64,000 bases of DNA, from the NCBI GenBank assembly GCA_001972305.1, contig BDDD01001606.1, positions 54,361-118,360 of the forward strand. The letters run 5' to 3'. The notes under the pieces were generated by a model. The model saw nothing but the letters and a program-made list of their open reading frames with translations, ran no database searches and had not been told where the DNA came from. The stretch's first letter is position 1. Every line of letters begins with the position of its first letter. The translations under genes were made by a program, and so were the position numbers. Shown one piece after another: positions 1 to 10,588 of this stretch. This stretch comes from Cephalotus follicularis (Eukaryota > Streptophyta > Magnoliopsida > Oxalidales > Cephalotaceae).

Positions 1-472
1 GTTTGCTAAAAACTTTTTGAACTTCCTTGTGAAAAGGGCAAGTTCTTCATCATCATCATCATCGTCATCATCGGAGTCTTCAAAAGTGGATGACTTCAAA
101 GCAACCACCTTTTTCATCTTTTTCTCCTTTTCTTCATCATCATCCTTCTTTTGCATTGTTAGCTCGTAGGTCATGAGTGATCCAAGAAGATCCTCCAAGG
201 GAAGGATGTTGACATTTTTTGCATCTTCGATTGCCGTTACCTTGGGCATCCATGATCTTGGCAAGCACCTAAGAATCTTTCTCACTATTTCACTATTAGA
301 ATAAGTTTTATCAAGAGATTGCAATGCATTAATAATGTTAGTAAATCTACTAAACATAGATTTAATATCCTCATTCTCATTCATTGTAAACATTTCATAA
401 TCGTGAACAAGCATGCTTATTTTAGCTTCTTTGAGTTGGTTTGTACCTTCGTAGGTAACCTCAGTCTATCTT
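1..472 (-). pseudogene. Ty1/copia gag fragment, truncated
   Basis: On the minus strand this stretch reads as the middle and end of a copia Gag polyprotein (UBN2 type), the particle-forming protein of the element. It shares blocks such as ILRCLP, WMPKVTAIE and LGSLMT with the better preserved gag of C3 at 21798-22588, then has an acidic run (ATC/CAT codon repeats at about 45-75) and FTRKFKKFL near the window edge. The N-terminal part is missing: similarity stops at about 472. The element probably continues to the left of the window. It is close to, but clearly diverged from, C3. No LTR or pol sequence adjoins it on the right. Confidence 0.8.
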
Positions 473-1049
473 ATTTGTACACTTCTTTTATAATGGTCTA
501 ATATTTTTCAGACTAGTGTTTAACATAAAAATGTGTTGTTTTTTACGATTTGTTTATAATATTTTATGTTTGGAATAGACTACTGTGATTGTGTTTATTT
601 GATTTTCAGGTATTATGTTTATTATTACGGAATAAGAAAAAATGAAGCAAAAACGTTACTTTTCAAGTTAAAGTGGTTTGAAATCAAGGTTCCAGAGTAC
701 ACTCACTTAAGCGAGAGAAGTCAAAATTTAAGACTCAAAAAATATTAAATATTGAACTTATTTTGTTCATAAAATTATTTGAAACACTTTTAATTTTTGA
801 GCCGACTCATTCTGAGACTCCAATAAAAAGATATCACACGAAAACAAATATTGAAACATATGGAACTCATCGCTTACATCAATACGATGTCACCATGCCA
901 ACAATTCATCAAAACTGTCATTTTAATGTGGAGCTACATTGTAACAATTCCATCATGGCGCCAAAAAGTATTCAATGCCAACTTCTATGCATGGACCAGT
1001 TCATCAGCTAGCAAAATTGCGACGCTTGCATGCATTATAAAGAATTGAG
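473..1049. other. AT-rich unassigned stretch with a partial LTR copy
   Basis: No gene is visible. From 517 to about 617, and more weakly to 735, the sequence matches the start of solo LTR S0 (1269 onward): both begin TGTTTARCATAAAAATG and share GGAATAGACTACT and GATTTTCAGGTA. It is therefore a degraded LTR start of the Athila-like family. The rest (about 740-1049) resembles nothing else in the window. The short frames here have no recognisable domain. Confidence 0.5.
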
Positions 1050-1534
1050 GGCATTGCATGAAACCAATGAAGCAGCTCCACGTGTCCACAGCTTCCAATT
1101 TGTTGATGTAGAAATATTTCCTTCAACAGCACCCCACGTGTAAGGGCTTGATTTGTTTTAGGGGAACGCTGGAATCTGTCCGAGAAAGGGTATCTGGTAA
1201 TGGCTGGTGATCTTTGCACAAGCAAGAGAAAAGGTAAAAGGTCCAGGAGGTTGTTCTCTCGGGGACACTGTTTAGCATAAAAATGTATTGTTTTTAATGT
1301 GTTATTTGTGATATTTTTATGCTTGGAATAGACTACTTTGGTTGTGTTTTAATGATTTTCAGGTACAAGTGTTTAATCACCAAAGTACAAAAATACTACC
1401 CAAAAATGTGCAAATTGGAGCTTAAAAGAGTAAAGATTGAAGAAATGCCAAATTCAGCAGAAATAGAAAGTTTAGATTTTTGCCATATTTTGTAACTAGG
1501 ATTACTTTATTTCCGTTTTTGATCAATTGTGTAG

Positions 1535-1542
1535 TATATAAA
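1535..1542 (+). promoter_or_regulatory. TATA box of S0
   Basis: TATATAAA lies about 270 bp into the LTR, followed by a purine-rich leader. The A1 LTR has TATAAATA at the matching place (2966-2973). Confidence 0.5.
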
Positions 1543-1823
1543 CAATGTTATTTCAGCCAAATAGGGTAGAGAGTCTGTGGAAGTAGCCACCTCCCTCCTT
1601 AGTTTAGTTTTTATTATGTTTTGTAGCTAGTTTCTCAAGGTTTTGGGTTAGAACAAGCCTAGATTGTTATTGTTTCAATTCCATCAATAAAAATCCTTGA
1701 ATATTTTATTTGTTCTTCAATATTTCTGTCTTCGCACACACTTTGTTTGTCTGATTAAAATCCACACTCATCTTGTCGGTGAAGCTGAAAGTTGACGAAT
1801 AAATGGTGCTTAATTCAACGGAG

Positions 1824-1985
1824 TCTACTCATACGATTTGTCGCTACGAACACACTTCGTATAGACCTAGCATGACTACTCATACGTCTTGTCTGATTAA
1901 AATCCACACTTCGTATAGACCTAGCATGACTACTCATACGTCTTGTCAGCAATGTCACACTCCGTATATACCTAGCTGCGTTGAT
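1824..1985. repeat. 51-54-bp tandem repeat in the S0 LTR
   Basis: Three units begin TACTCATACG at 1826, 1877 and 1931. Each continues with CACACTYCGTATA-GACCTAG at its end. The same array occurs in the A1 LTR (3288-3440) with units of 50-52 bp, so it is an old feature of this LTR family. It lies downstream of the TATA box, in the R/U5 part. Confidence 0.85.
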
Positions 1986-2965
1986 TACCAAGGTATGATC
2001 ATTCAATTACATGGAAATTGTTCAATACAATCTACGGTGAGTTTCTATACCCTAAACCGCTTTTTAATTATATATTTTCTTGAGTTTTATTTATTGTTTT
2101 AATTAGTTTTAATTTGCACGTGTTATTTTTTATTATTTTATTTTAGCCTGTTATTTTATTTAATTTATTTCTTTCTTGTTTTCAATTATTTTATTATTTT
2201 GGCATAATTAGGAGTAGTTGTTAATAGTTTATCTCAAAATTGGTATACTTCGCCTAGGTTGGATAAATTACAACTAGTTTACGTTTCCCTGTGTTCGACC
2301 CGTTACTGCATGATCCGTGCACTTGCGGCTATAAATTTTAAAACATTCTTTTTACGTGAACAGACACTCCGACGCTCAAGTTAGCAGTTGTACAGAGAGT
2401 ATTCAGGTTCTTTGTGTGCTAGAAAATGGCTGACCTTTGTATTGACTGTTGAACTGGTATTTATAGGAATGTCTGTGACTGATGAGCATCTAATCGGGAG
2501 TTGGTTTCCCCTAGGGAAAGAATGTCAGTGGTCCTGGCATTTTCCTTGATCTCCTCCCCATTTGGTGGCTATGGCCGCAAGCCCATTAATGGATTGGAGG
2601 GCTGTGCCGGCATGTCAGTCTCTTTTCCCATACTGACGTGATGGGGTGTCAGCCTATATGAGTGGCTGCGGGGGAGTGCAAGTCTAACCTGATGGCCCTG
2701 GTGGCCTGTCAGTCTGTTTAGGCGGCTTTTTCCCTTGATGATATGATATGTGCCACGTGCTCATGCCCTGGGAGGACACCTGTTGCCCTTCCCTTGAGGC
2801 GCGTGTCACAAGGCTTAAAATAGGAATTTTCCCATATCACAATTAATTGTTATTCATGCACCAAACAGCCAGTTGTGTTATGCGGCAACAGCAATTTACA
2901 AATGGGATTGTGTGTTTTTAATTGAATACTGAATAGGATAGGAGTACTTAGTTGGTGAAAGGCTT

Positions 2966-2973
2966 TATAAATA
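2966..2973 (+). promoter_or_regulatory. TATA box of the A1 5' LTR
   Basis: TATAAATA in GGCTTTATAAATAGAAG, about 120 bp from the inferred LTR start. It would drive A1 transcription; the promoter is now separated from its gag by G1 and its cargo. Confidence 0.55.
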
Positions 2974-3287
2974 GAAGACACGAGTAACGCGAGAAGGGAG
3001 GAAAAAAACCCAGCGGCCATCCTTCAGCCATTTTCTCTCTTCTCTTTTATTTAGTTTTTAGTTTTATTTTCTTAATATTTTTTAACTAATTTTTCAAGGT
3101 TTTTAAGGTTAGAATAAAGACTAGATATATTCATATAATTCTATTAATAAAATCTTTGAAGTTTTAATTTATTCTTCAATTTTTTGTCTTCACACACACT
3201 TTGTCTGTTTGATTAAAATCCACAAACATTTTATCAGTGAATAAGAACGTTGTTGAATGAATGGTTTTCAACGCAATCAATGGAGTC

Positions 3288-3440
3288 TACTCATACAGTT
3301 CTTCACGCCGAACACACTCCATATAGACATAGTATGTCTACTCATACGATTTGTCGCCGCTACCACACTCCGTATAGACCTATCATGACTACTCATACGA
3401 TTTGTTATCACAGTCACACTCCGTATCGACCTAACTGCCA
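3288..3440. repeat. 50-52-bp tandem repeat in the A1 LTR
   Basis: Units begin TACTCATACR at 3288, 3338 and 3390 and contain CACACTCC-ATAGAC. They are homologous to the S0 array at 1824-1985. Confidence 0.85.
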
Positions 3441-3796
3441 TTGGTTACCAAGATCAATCAAGTAATTGAGTTATTCAATATAATCTATGGTGAGTTTCTA
3501 TACCCTAAAACCAAATTTCTCTTGCATATTTTATTCAGTTTATTTTTTATTTTATTTTTTTGGATAATTTTATTCAGTTTATTTCTTGATTGATTAGTTC
3601 ATAATTTGCATGATTATTTTCTGTTAGTTTTTTTTTCAATACAGTAGTTATTCACGTCGATGCCTTCGTTTTCTGTTTTAATTAATTAGTCTATTTTTGA
3701 GTAGTTTTTAATAAAAGCCTTCAATTTTGCATACTTCGCCTAGATTGAGTCGATTAAAATTAATTTAGCTTATTTTCTAGCGTTCAACCCGTTACT

Positions 3797-4991
3797 TTTA
3801 ACACCCCAAACCGCAAGAGTCAACTCTCAATGTTTGACGCGCTACCAACAGTATCATTTAATAAATTACGAATAAATTAAAAACATTTAATCAATATAAT
3901 AATGCATGTGGAAATTTAATATAATAACGTTCGTGGATAAAATCCAGTTTGTACAACATTATTTAATATAAAATATCTACGACAAACCGGCAGGTCAAAA
4001 CACAACCAAACAGTAACACATCTGGGTCGTCGAACCGCAACTAGAAGGAAGATACTTACTCATGTTCAGTCTTCTGCTTGCTGCGAAGCTCCACCAGTAC
4101 CTGACCCATTACATTATAATGCAATAGGTTAGCAACCACTAGTTGTGTAGGAACCCCTACCAATGCATATGTGGAGTGCAATGCAGCAGATATAATATGC
4201 ATGATATGAGAGATGCAGTGAGAACAGTGCAATACATTCAGTAGATTCATTCATTCCATAACAATCATTCCGTAATTATTAACAGTCAACAACAGTCTAT
4301 AATAGTCAATATAAATCCTTCCGCGGCATTCCCCACTTGAGGAAGAGCAATGACGCACTTCAAACATGGAAGGCAGAGAAGTCGAGAGGGATAACATTTC
4401 AGTTTAGGCAGACCAGCTCCTCGGGTCCTCGGCTTTAGGAAGAGCAGTGTACGCGCTCTAGGCGTTATAGGTCGAGGAGAGGAATATAAACATTCATTAG
4501 GCAGTAAAAATCATTCAGTCAGTATGGCTCATCTCGTTCGGTGATCCATTGGCTCATCTCGGTTGGTGATCCATTGGGCTATCTATGTGACTCACCTGGT
4601 TCAGCTCAATTTGGTGACCCATTAGGTCATCTCGGAAATAGTCTTACTGGCTCATCTCGGTTGGTGATCCCTGAAGGGCTCATCTCAGCGGTGATCCAAT
4701 ACCGTACATTACATTACATTTACTAACATTAACACTACATTGACATTTACAGGGAGGTCTGCTTTTATTACTTTGTACTATACTACACAATTAAATTATA
4801 CTTTTATAGTGACCATCCTTCCTTATTAATCATTTCAACACATCAATTGGTGCATGACACTTATGTAAAATGCACCATCCAACACAGGGGCGTACGCATG
4901 ACAGGGAAAGGAGAGGTAGGGCGTTCGCTAGTCTCATGCTTCAAGACACACGCATGGAGGATGCTCAGCGCCGTGGCGTGCATGACATTGG
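3797..4991 (-). repeat. G1 3' LTR, truncated
   Basis: Matches 7843-9050 of the 5' LTR in order, including the block AGAGTCAACTC, the sub-repeats ATGGCTCATCTCGG/GGTGATCCATTGG (about 4520-4690) and the GC-rich beginning. About 1.2 kb of roughly 2.75 kb remains. It ends at about 4991 with ACATTGG, after which reverse-transcriptase sequence begins. Confidence 0.85.
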
Positions 4992-6424
4992 TTTTTTCCA
5001 GCCTTTAACCACTTCTATTTTTGAAGGATCCACCTTTAAACCGGCACTGGATATGATATGACCTAGAAAGGATACCTCTGACAACCAGAATTCACACATT
5101 TGCTGAACTTGGCATATAACCGATGATCTTTAAGAGTCTACAATGCCAAGTGCAGGTGTTCTCCATGTTCCTCCATTGTTTTAGAGTACACCAGGATATC
5201 ATCAATAAATACTACGATATAGCGATCAAGATATGGATTGAACACTCGATTGATCAATCTCATAAATGCAATAGGGGCGTTGGTCACCCCAAACGGTATA
5301 ACCACAAACTCATAGTGTCCATATCATGATCTAAAAGCGGTCTTCGGAATATCTTCCTTTCTGACGTTAAGCTGATGATATCCGGATCTCAAATCCAGTT
5401 TAGAGAACACTGTCGATCCGTTGAGTTGATCAAACAACTCATCAATATGCGGCAGCGGATATTTATTCTTGATAGTCACTTTATTTAGCTACTGATAATC
5501 AATGCACATTCTTAGCGATCCATCTTTCTTTTTAACAAATAAGACTGGTGCTCCCCATGGAGATACACTCGGCCGGGTGAAGCCTTTATCGAGTAACTCC
5601 TGTAACTGTGTCTTCAATTCCTTTAATTCAGGGGGAGCCATTCGATAAGGAGCTCTCGATATAGGTGCTGTTCGAGGTAGCAGATCTATAGTGAATTCCA
5701 CATCTCTGTCAGGAGATAAGGACGTTAACTCTCTCAAAAACACATCTGGGTATTCACACACTACCAGAACATCATTCAAGTTGCGCATCCATCGGTTATT
5801 GTCTATGATATGTGCTAGATAAGCATCACAACCTTGCTTCAAAAGTCGGTCAGCCTGCATAGCAGATATCTTTGGAATCGGCTGACTTTCTAGGGTTCCA
5901 GTAAATTGGAAAGGAGATTGTTCTAGCACATTGAAGGTTACAACCTTTCGTTTACAATCCACGTAAGCATCGTGTGCCGCTAACCAATCCATTCCCAGTA
6001 TTACGTCAATTTCGCCCATCGGCAACACTATCAGATCTGCCAATAGAATATGTCCATCGATACCAATAGCACAAGACTTACACACCCATTCGGAGGTAAC
6101 AGACTCTCCTACTGGTGTGCTAACTTCTATAACAAATGGTAAAGGTTCCGGTTCTACATTCAGTCGTTGTATAAAATGTAGTGCAATATAAGAGTGAGAT
6201 GAACCGGAGTCTATGTTGAAATAAGTAAACAGTACCTCCAATAACAGAGGTAGATCCTGCTGCAGCTTGCTTATCCAAAGTGCACACCCTACCTTGCACG
6301 GTAGGTGTTGATCCCATTGGTTGTTTCCCATGGTCTCCTGGTCCTGAGCTAGTGCTAGGATGGACCTGTCTTTGCTGTCCAGTATTACGATTTGATTGGG
6401 AACCTCCTTGTGAAGAAGCCTCAC
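4992..6424 (-). pseudogene. G1 pol remnant: protease and reverse transcriptase
   Basis: On the minus strand this is the Ty3-type protease (active site [10 protein letters not shown] near 6215) followed by reverse transcriptase with [25 protein letters not shown] and the catalytic FIDDILVYS (Asp codons at 5198-5203). The longest open piece is 5489-6424. Stops follow CIDYQ and occur again in the palm; a frameshift separates the N-terminal protease from Gag. Similarity to G2 ends at VKGWK, where the deletion to the LTR begins. RNase H, integrase and chromodomain are absent. It cannot encode active enzymes. Confidence 0.9.
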
Positions 6425-7715
6425 TCTGTCCTAACAGATTATCATAATCTTACCTTCCGTAAGGACATTCTGCAACCTTATGATCCATAGCTCTGCATAC
6501 CATACAATTTCCAGCCTTCCACCAACAATCATCAAAGGCATGGTTCATACGCTGGCAATGTATACATGGGTTGTAAGAGGCCTGACCACTAGATTCAGCA
6601 AGTCTGGATTGACTTTTCTGTGGTGACAGTAAGCCTTGACCTCTTTGTCGAGAGCCACGACCTCTCCTCCTTTGTTGTCTCCCGAATTTGGAATAACCAG
6701 CTGGACTGCCAGTACTGCTTGAAGATCCACTTTGACCAAGGCTACTCCTGTACCTCAATCTCTGAGACTTATTGCTGCCTCCAGAACTTCTACCAGATTG
6801 TCCACTTGGGGATACTGATCTTTTATCCCCCGTCTGGATCCTCAATCTCTGTATCTCATTGGTCACATCTTCAATGTCTCTGGCTCTGCTAGACACCTCA
6901 AGAAGAGATCACAATCGGAGGGGTACCAACTGCTGTCTGATCTCAGGTTTGAGGCCAATAAGGAACTTCTTGGCCTTTCTGGTCTCAGTGTTGACCATAT
7001 GGGGAGCTACTCTTGATAATTCCATAAATTTGGCCTCATACTTTCCCACTCTCATATCACATTGAGCTAGGTTGAGAAATTCAGCTTCTCTCTTGTCCAC
7101 TTCTGCTTCGGGATAGTACTGTTCATTAAATTCCTCTTTGAACTTGTCCTACGATTTGACTATCCCTGATCATTCCCATGAATCAGCAATCATTTTCCAC
7201 CAATGATCTTCTTCGCCTTGCAGCATATATGTGGCGAAGAGTATTTTATGAGAATCAGAACACTCCAATACTGTGAAGATCTTTTTGATTTGCATTATCC
7301 ATCTCTCAGTTGTAATAGCATCTGTATCTCTGGTGAACATTGGGGGATTTAGTCTCAAGAATCTGACTAAAGGATCCTCTAGGCGTGTAGGTTGATCGAC
7401 TGATCTCCTTACTATCATTGAACGCCTAAGGGATCATGTAGTTGGTGGTTGCTCAGGTGCTTCAGCTGCTCGCCTACCAGGTCTGGCAGTTGAGGTCTGT
7501 TCCGATGTGGTCGCATGGGGGTGCATAAATTCACTCATCTGGGCCATCATTGCCCGCATCCTTCTCATAATACCCCTAGATTCCCGTATATCTGGTTCTG
7601 CAATTTCTGCCTCTTGGGATACATCGGCTTCTTCTACATCTCTACTTGCTCGAGTATGTCTAGTTGACGGCTCAGCTCTTGCTCCTCGTGCAGTTCTACA
7701 TCGACGACCCTCCAT
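6425..7715 (-). pseudogene. G1 gag remnant
   Basis: Starts at MEGRRCRTARGAR (7715), as in G2 (MDGRRSRNARGAR). A retrotransposon Gag domain follows (VRFLRLNPPMFT, WKMIADSWE, LIGLKPEIRQQLVPLRL). Two zinc knuckles of CX2CX4HX4C type come next, CIHC...H...C and CMVC...H...C (about 6460-6570), both with all ligands present. Stops and at least one frameshift split it into pieces (7434-7721, 7170-7418, 6909-7100, 6450-6896). Gag would package the element RNA. No piece is likely to be functional alone. Confidence 0.9.
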
Positions 7716-7826
7716 TTTCACTTCTTTATAACAACAAAGGTTTAATATCCACTTATTTTATCCGCATGCAATCAAATTTATAATCCAACGACTCCTTATT
7801 GGTATACCCAGTGTAGGAGAGCCGCG

Positions 7827-7838
7827 GCTCTGATACCA
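7827..7838 (-). other. G1 primer-binding site (tRNA-Met type)
   Basis: The minus strand reads TGGTATCAGAGC four bases beyond the LTR end (ACA at 7843), the usual start point for minus-strand DNA synthesis. It fixes orientation and the inner edge of the 5' LTR. Confidence 0.9.
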
Positions 7839-9345
7839 AGTCTGTAACGCCCCAAACCCCAAGAGTCAACTCCCAAGGTTTGACATGCTACCAACAGTAT
7901 CATTCAATAAATTACGGATAAATTAAAAACATTTAAACAATATAATAATGCATGCGAAAATTCAATATAATAACGTTCGTGGATAAAACCCAGTTTGTAC
8001 AACATTATTTAATATAAAAGCTCTGCCACAAACCGATAGGTCATAACACAACCAAACAGTAACACTTCTGGGTCGTCGAACCGCAACTATAAGGAAGAGA
8101 CTTACTCCTATTCAGTCTTCTGCTTGTTACGAAACTCCACCTGTACCTGACCCATTACATTACAATGCAATGGGTCAGCAACCACTGGTTGTGTAGGAAC
8201 CCCTACCCATGCATATGTGGAGTGCAATGCAACAGATATAATATGTATGCTATGAGAGATGCAGTGAGAACAGTGCAATACATTTGGTACATTCATTCAT
8301 TTCATAACAATCATTTTGTAATTATTAACAGTCAACAACAGTCTATAACAGTCAATATAAATCCTTCCGTGGCATTCCCCACTTAAGGAGGAGCAATGAC
8401 GCACTCTAGACGTGGAAGGCAGAGAAGCCGAGAGGGATAACATTTCAATTTAGGTAGACCAGCTCCTTGAGTCCCAGCTTTAGGAAGAGCAGTGTACGCG
8501 CTCTAGGCGTTATAGGCTGAGGAGAGGAATATAAACATTCATTAGGCAGTAATAATCATTCAGTCAGTATGGCTCATCTCGGTCGGTGATCCATTGGCTC
8601 ATCTTGGCCAGTGATCCATTGAGCTGTCTACGTGACCCACCTGGTTCAGCTCAATTTGGTGACCCATTAGGTCATCTCAGAAATAGTCTTACTAGCTCAT
8701 CTCAGTTGGTGATCCCCGAAGGGCTCATCTCAGTGGTGATCCAGTACCGTACATTACATTACATTTACCAACATTAACACTACATTAACATTTACGGGGA
8801 GGTCTGCCTTTATTACTTTGTAGTATACTACACAATTAAATTATACTTTTATAGTGACCATCCTTCCCTATTAATCATTTCAACACATCAATTGGCGCAT
8901 GACACTTATGTAAAATGCACCGTACAACACAGGGGCGCACGCATGATAGGGAAAGAATAGCTAGGGCGTTCACTGTTCTCGTGATTCAAGACGTATGCGT
9001 GGAGGATGCTCGGCGCCGTGGCATGCATGGAATGCAAACATTGGACCCTGCTCGGCATCATGGCGCACGCTCGAGATGCATGCATGACATGCTTGAGCGT
9101 CATCTAGTTGTGCACGACATCATGCAAGAGGGCAAGCTCACATTGCTTATGCGAATGGCAGAGGAGTGTTTAGGTGTAACGCCCGGTATTTTCCTGGATG
9201 TAATATTTTGATTTATGATGTAATCATTAATCTTGATTTAGTGAGAATGTTGAGTTTTAACCTCAAAAGATGCTTGCAAACCCTAGTTATGGACTTAAAG
9301 ATGGAGTGTGTATGTTAAGCTTGAAACGACGCTGTTTTGGCCAAA

Positions 9346-9500
9346 AGACATCGACGTCTTTTGGAAAGGCGTCGACTCCTTGTGAGCTAGGGCACACGTG
9401 ATTGCATGGGCATGCACGTCGACTCGAGAAGGGGGAATCGACACCTTCTTACGAAGGGACAAAGACATCGACGTCTTTGGGAAAGACGTCGACTCCTTTG
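9346..9500. repeat. S1 palindrome array A (GACATCGACGTC type)
   Basis: About six copies of a near-palindrome such as AAGACATCGACGTCTTT or AAAGACGTCGACTCCTT, at 171-325 bp from the LTR start. S3 has an array of different flavour at the matching distance (168-251). Confidence 0.85.
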
Positions 9501-10243
9501 TATGAATGGCCAGCACGTTCTTCGTCTGCAGAGGTAGCATGCACGGGATTTGTTTAAGGGGCTTACCTAACGCCTTTTTTGGGTGCTTTGTGGCGTGTTG
9601 TGCATGTGGGTGTGTTGCCAGAACATGCCTCACATGGCTCATGCAAGGGGGAATCCTCACCTGCTACCTGCAATGCAAAGGAGGGTTAAAGAATGAAAAG
9701 AAATGCAGAAAGGGAGTAGGTGAGAGAGAGTTGGAATGTGGCTGTCAAATGCCAGAATGTGAATGTCGGGGGAGAGCTTCTGCATAAAGGACACCCTCCC
9801 CACTTGTCTCTCTCGTTTTACAAATACCAGAAGAGAGAGAGAGAGTGAAACAGTGACTGTGTGTATTCCTCCATTGTTGAAGCTTGGAGCTTGGACCTTG
9901 AAGCTACTGGTGCAGCTACGGGACGGACTTGAGAGGCTGCTGTAACTTCGTGGAATACTAAAAGAGGTGGACTTTCGGTTTCTAACTTGAAACCAGAGGT
10001 AGGGGAAAGCCATACTGTAATTTTGGGTTTGATATTAATACATGGTTTATGGTTCTGAATGTATAAAAATGCATGACTCTTGGATTGTTACTGTTACTGG
10101 ATTGATGCTATGATATGCTAGATGTGTTTATAGTATCTACATGTTGGTTTCTTGCGGTGAAAACCTGTTGTTATGCATGATTGTGGGTTGTTAAAGCCAC
10201 TGTTTGATAAGTCGTGAGGTTGAAGACAACCACTGTTGGAAAT

Positions 10244-10588
10244 GACGTCGACTTCTTTTAGAATAACGTCGACGCTATTATGTAATACACTGTCGTTTTG
10301 AGGTTCCAGACCCTAAAACGTCAACTTCTTTATTATAACATCGACGTCTTTTAAGGTTTTGCTTCGTTACTGACTGAGAGGGATCGACGTCTTTAGGAAG
10401 ACATCGACACCCTGGGCTGCTTACCTGGTTTCTGTTGAAAAAGACATCGACGCCTTTTAATTAGACATCGACGCCTTTTAATGATACGCTATCGTTTGGG
10501 GTTCCTTCTGTAGAAGAACACGAGGCCTGGACTTCGTCGCATGACTCGAAGACATCGACGTCTTTGGGAAAGACGTCGACGTCTTTGC
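10244..10588. repeat. S1 palindrome array B
   Basis: About ten copies of the same motif family (GACGTCGACTTC, AACGTCGACGCT, GACATCGACGCCTTTTAA in tandem, AGACGTCGACGTCTTT), 1069-1413 bp from the LTR start. S3 and S4 carry arrays at 1276-1347 and 1157-1363. Confidence 0.85.

Larger units (their letters stand above)
1269..2362 (+). mobile_element. S0: Athila-like solo LTR
   Basis: The 1094-bp LTR starts TGTTTAGC and ends GTGAACA, and is flanked by the 5-bp duplication GACAC (1264-1268 and 2363-2367). With one LTR, a TSD and no internal region, it is a solo LTR left by LTR-LTR recombination. Its second half (from about 1560) aligns with the 5' LTR of A1 (from about 3000), including the 51-54-bp tandem repeats and the closing part just before the A1 primer site (24984-25035). 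It therefore belongs to the Athila-like family. The first halves are much more diverged. Confidence 0.85.
1050..2841 (-). mobile_element. Minus-strand LTR remnant (Tat-like), split by S0
   Basis: With S0 and one TSD removed, the sequence joins as CTCGGGGACACTCCGACGCT. On the minus strand this gives a U5-like TTGAGCGTCGGAGTGTCC, a phrase I associate with Tat-lineage gypsy LTRs (from memory, not searched). A minus-strand TATAAATA lies at 2458-2465. The minus-strand LTR start would be TGTGATATGG at 2841, next to the A1 LTR. The left limit is not resolved. Three CACGTG G-boxes (near 1079, 1134 and 2752) lie in or beside it. The lineage assignment is tentative. Confidence 0.4.

Noticed and set aside
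473..1049. Short frames left of S0 as host genes
   Set aside because: Under 85 codons, AT-rich, no domain, and partly within an LTR fragment.
2363..2841. A host promoter with G-boxes
   Set aside because: CACGTG boxes and a TATA box are present, but the sequence continues across S0 as a Tat-like LTR on the minus strand. No gene follows.
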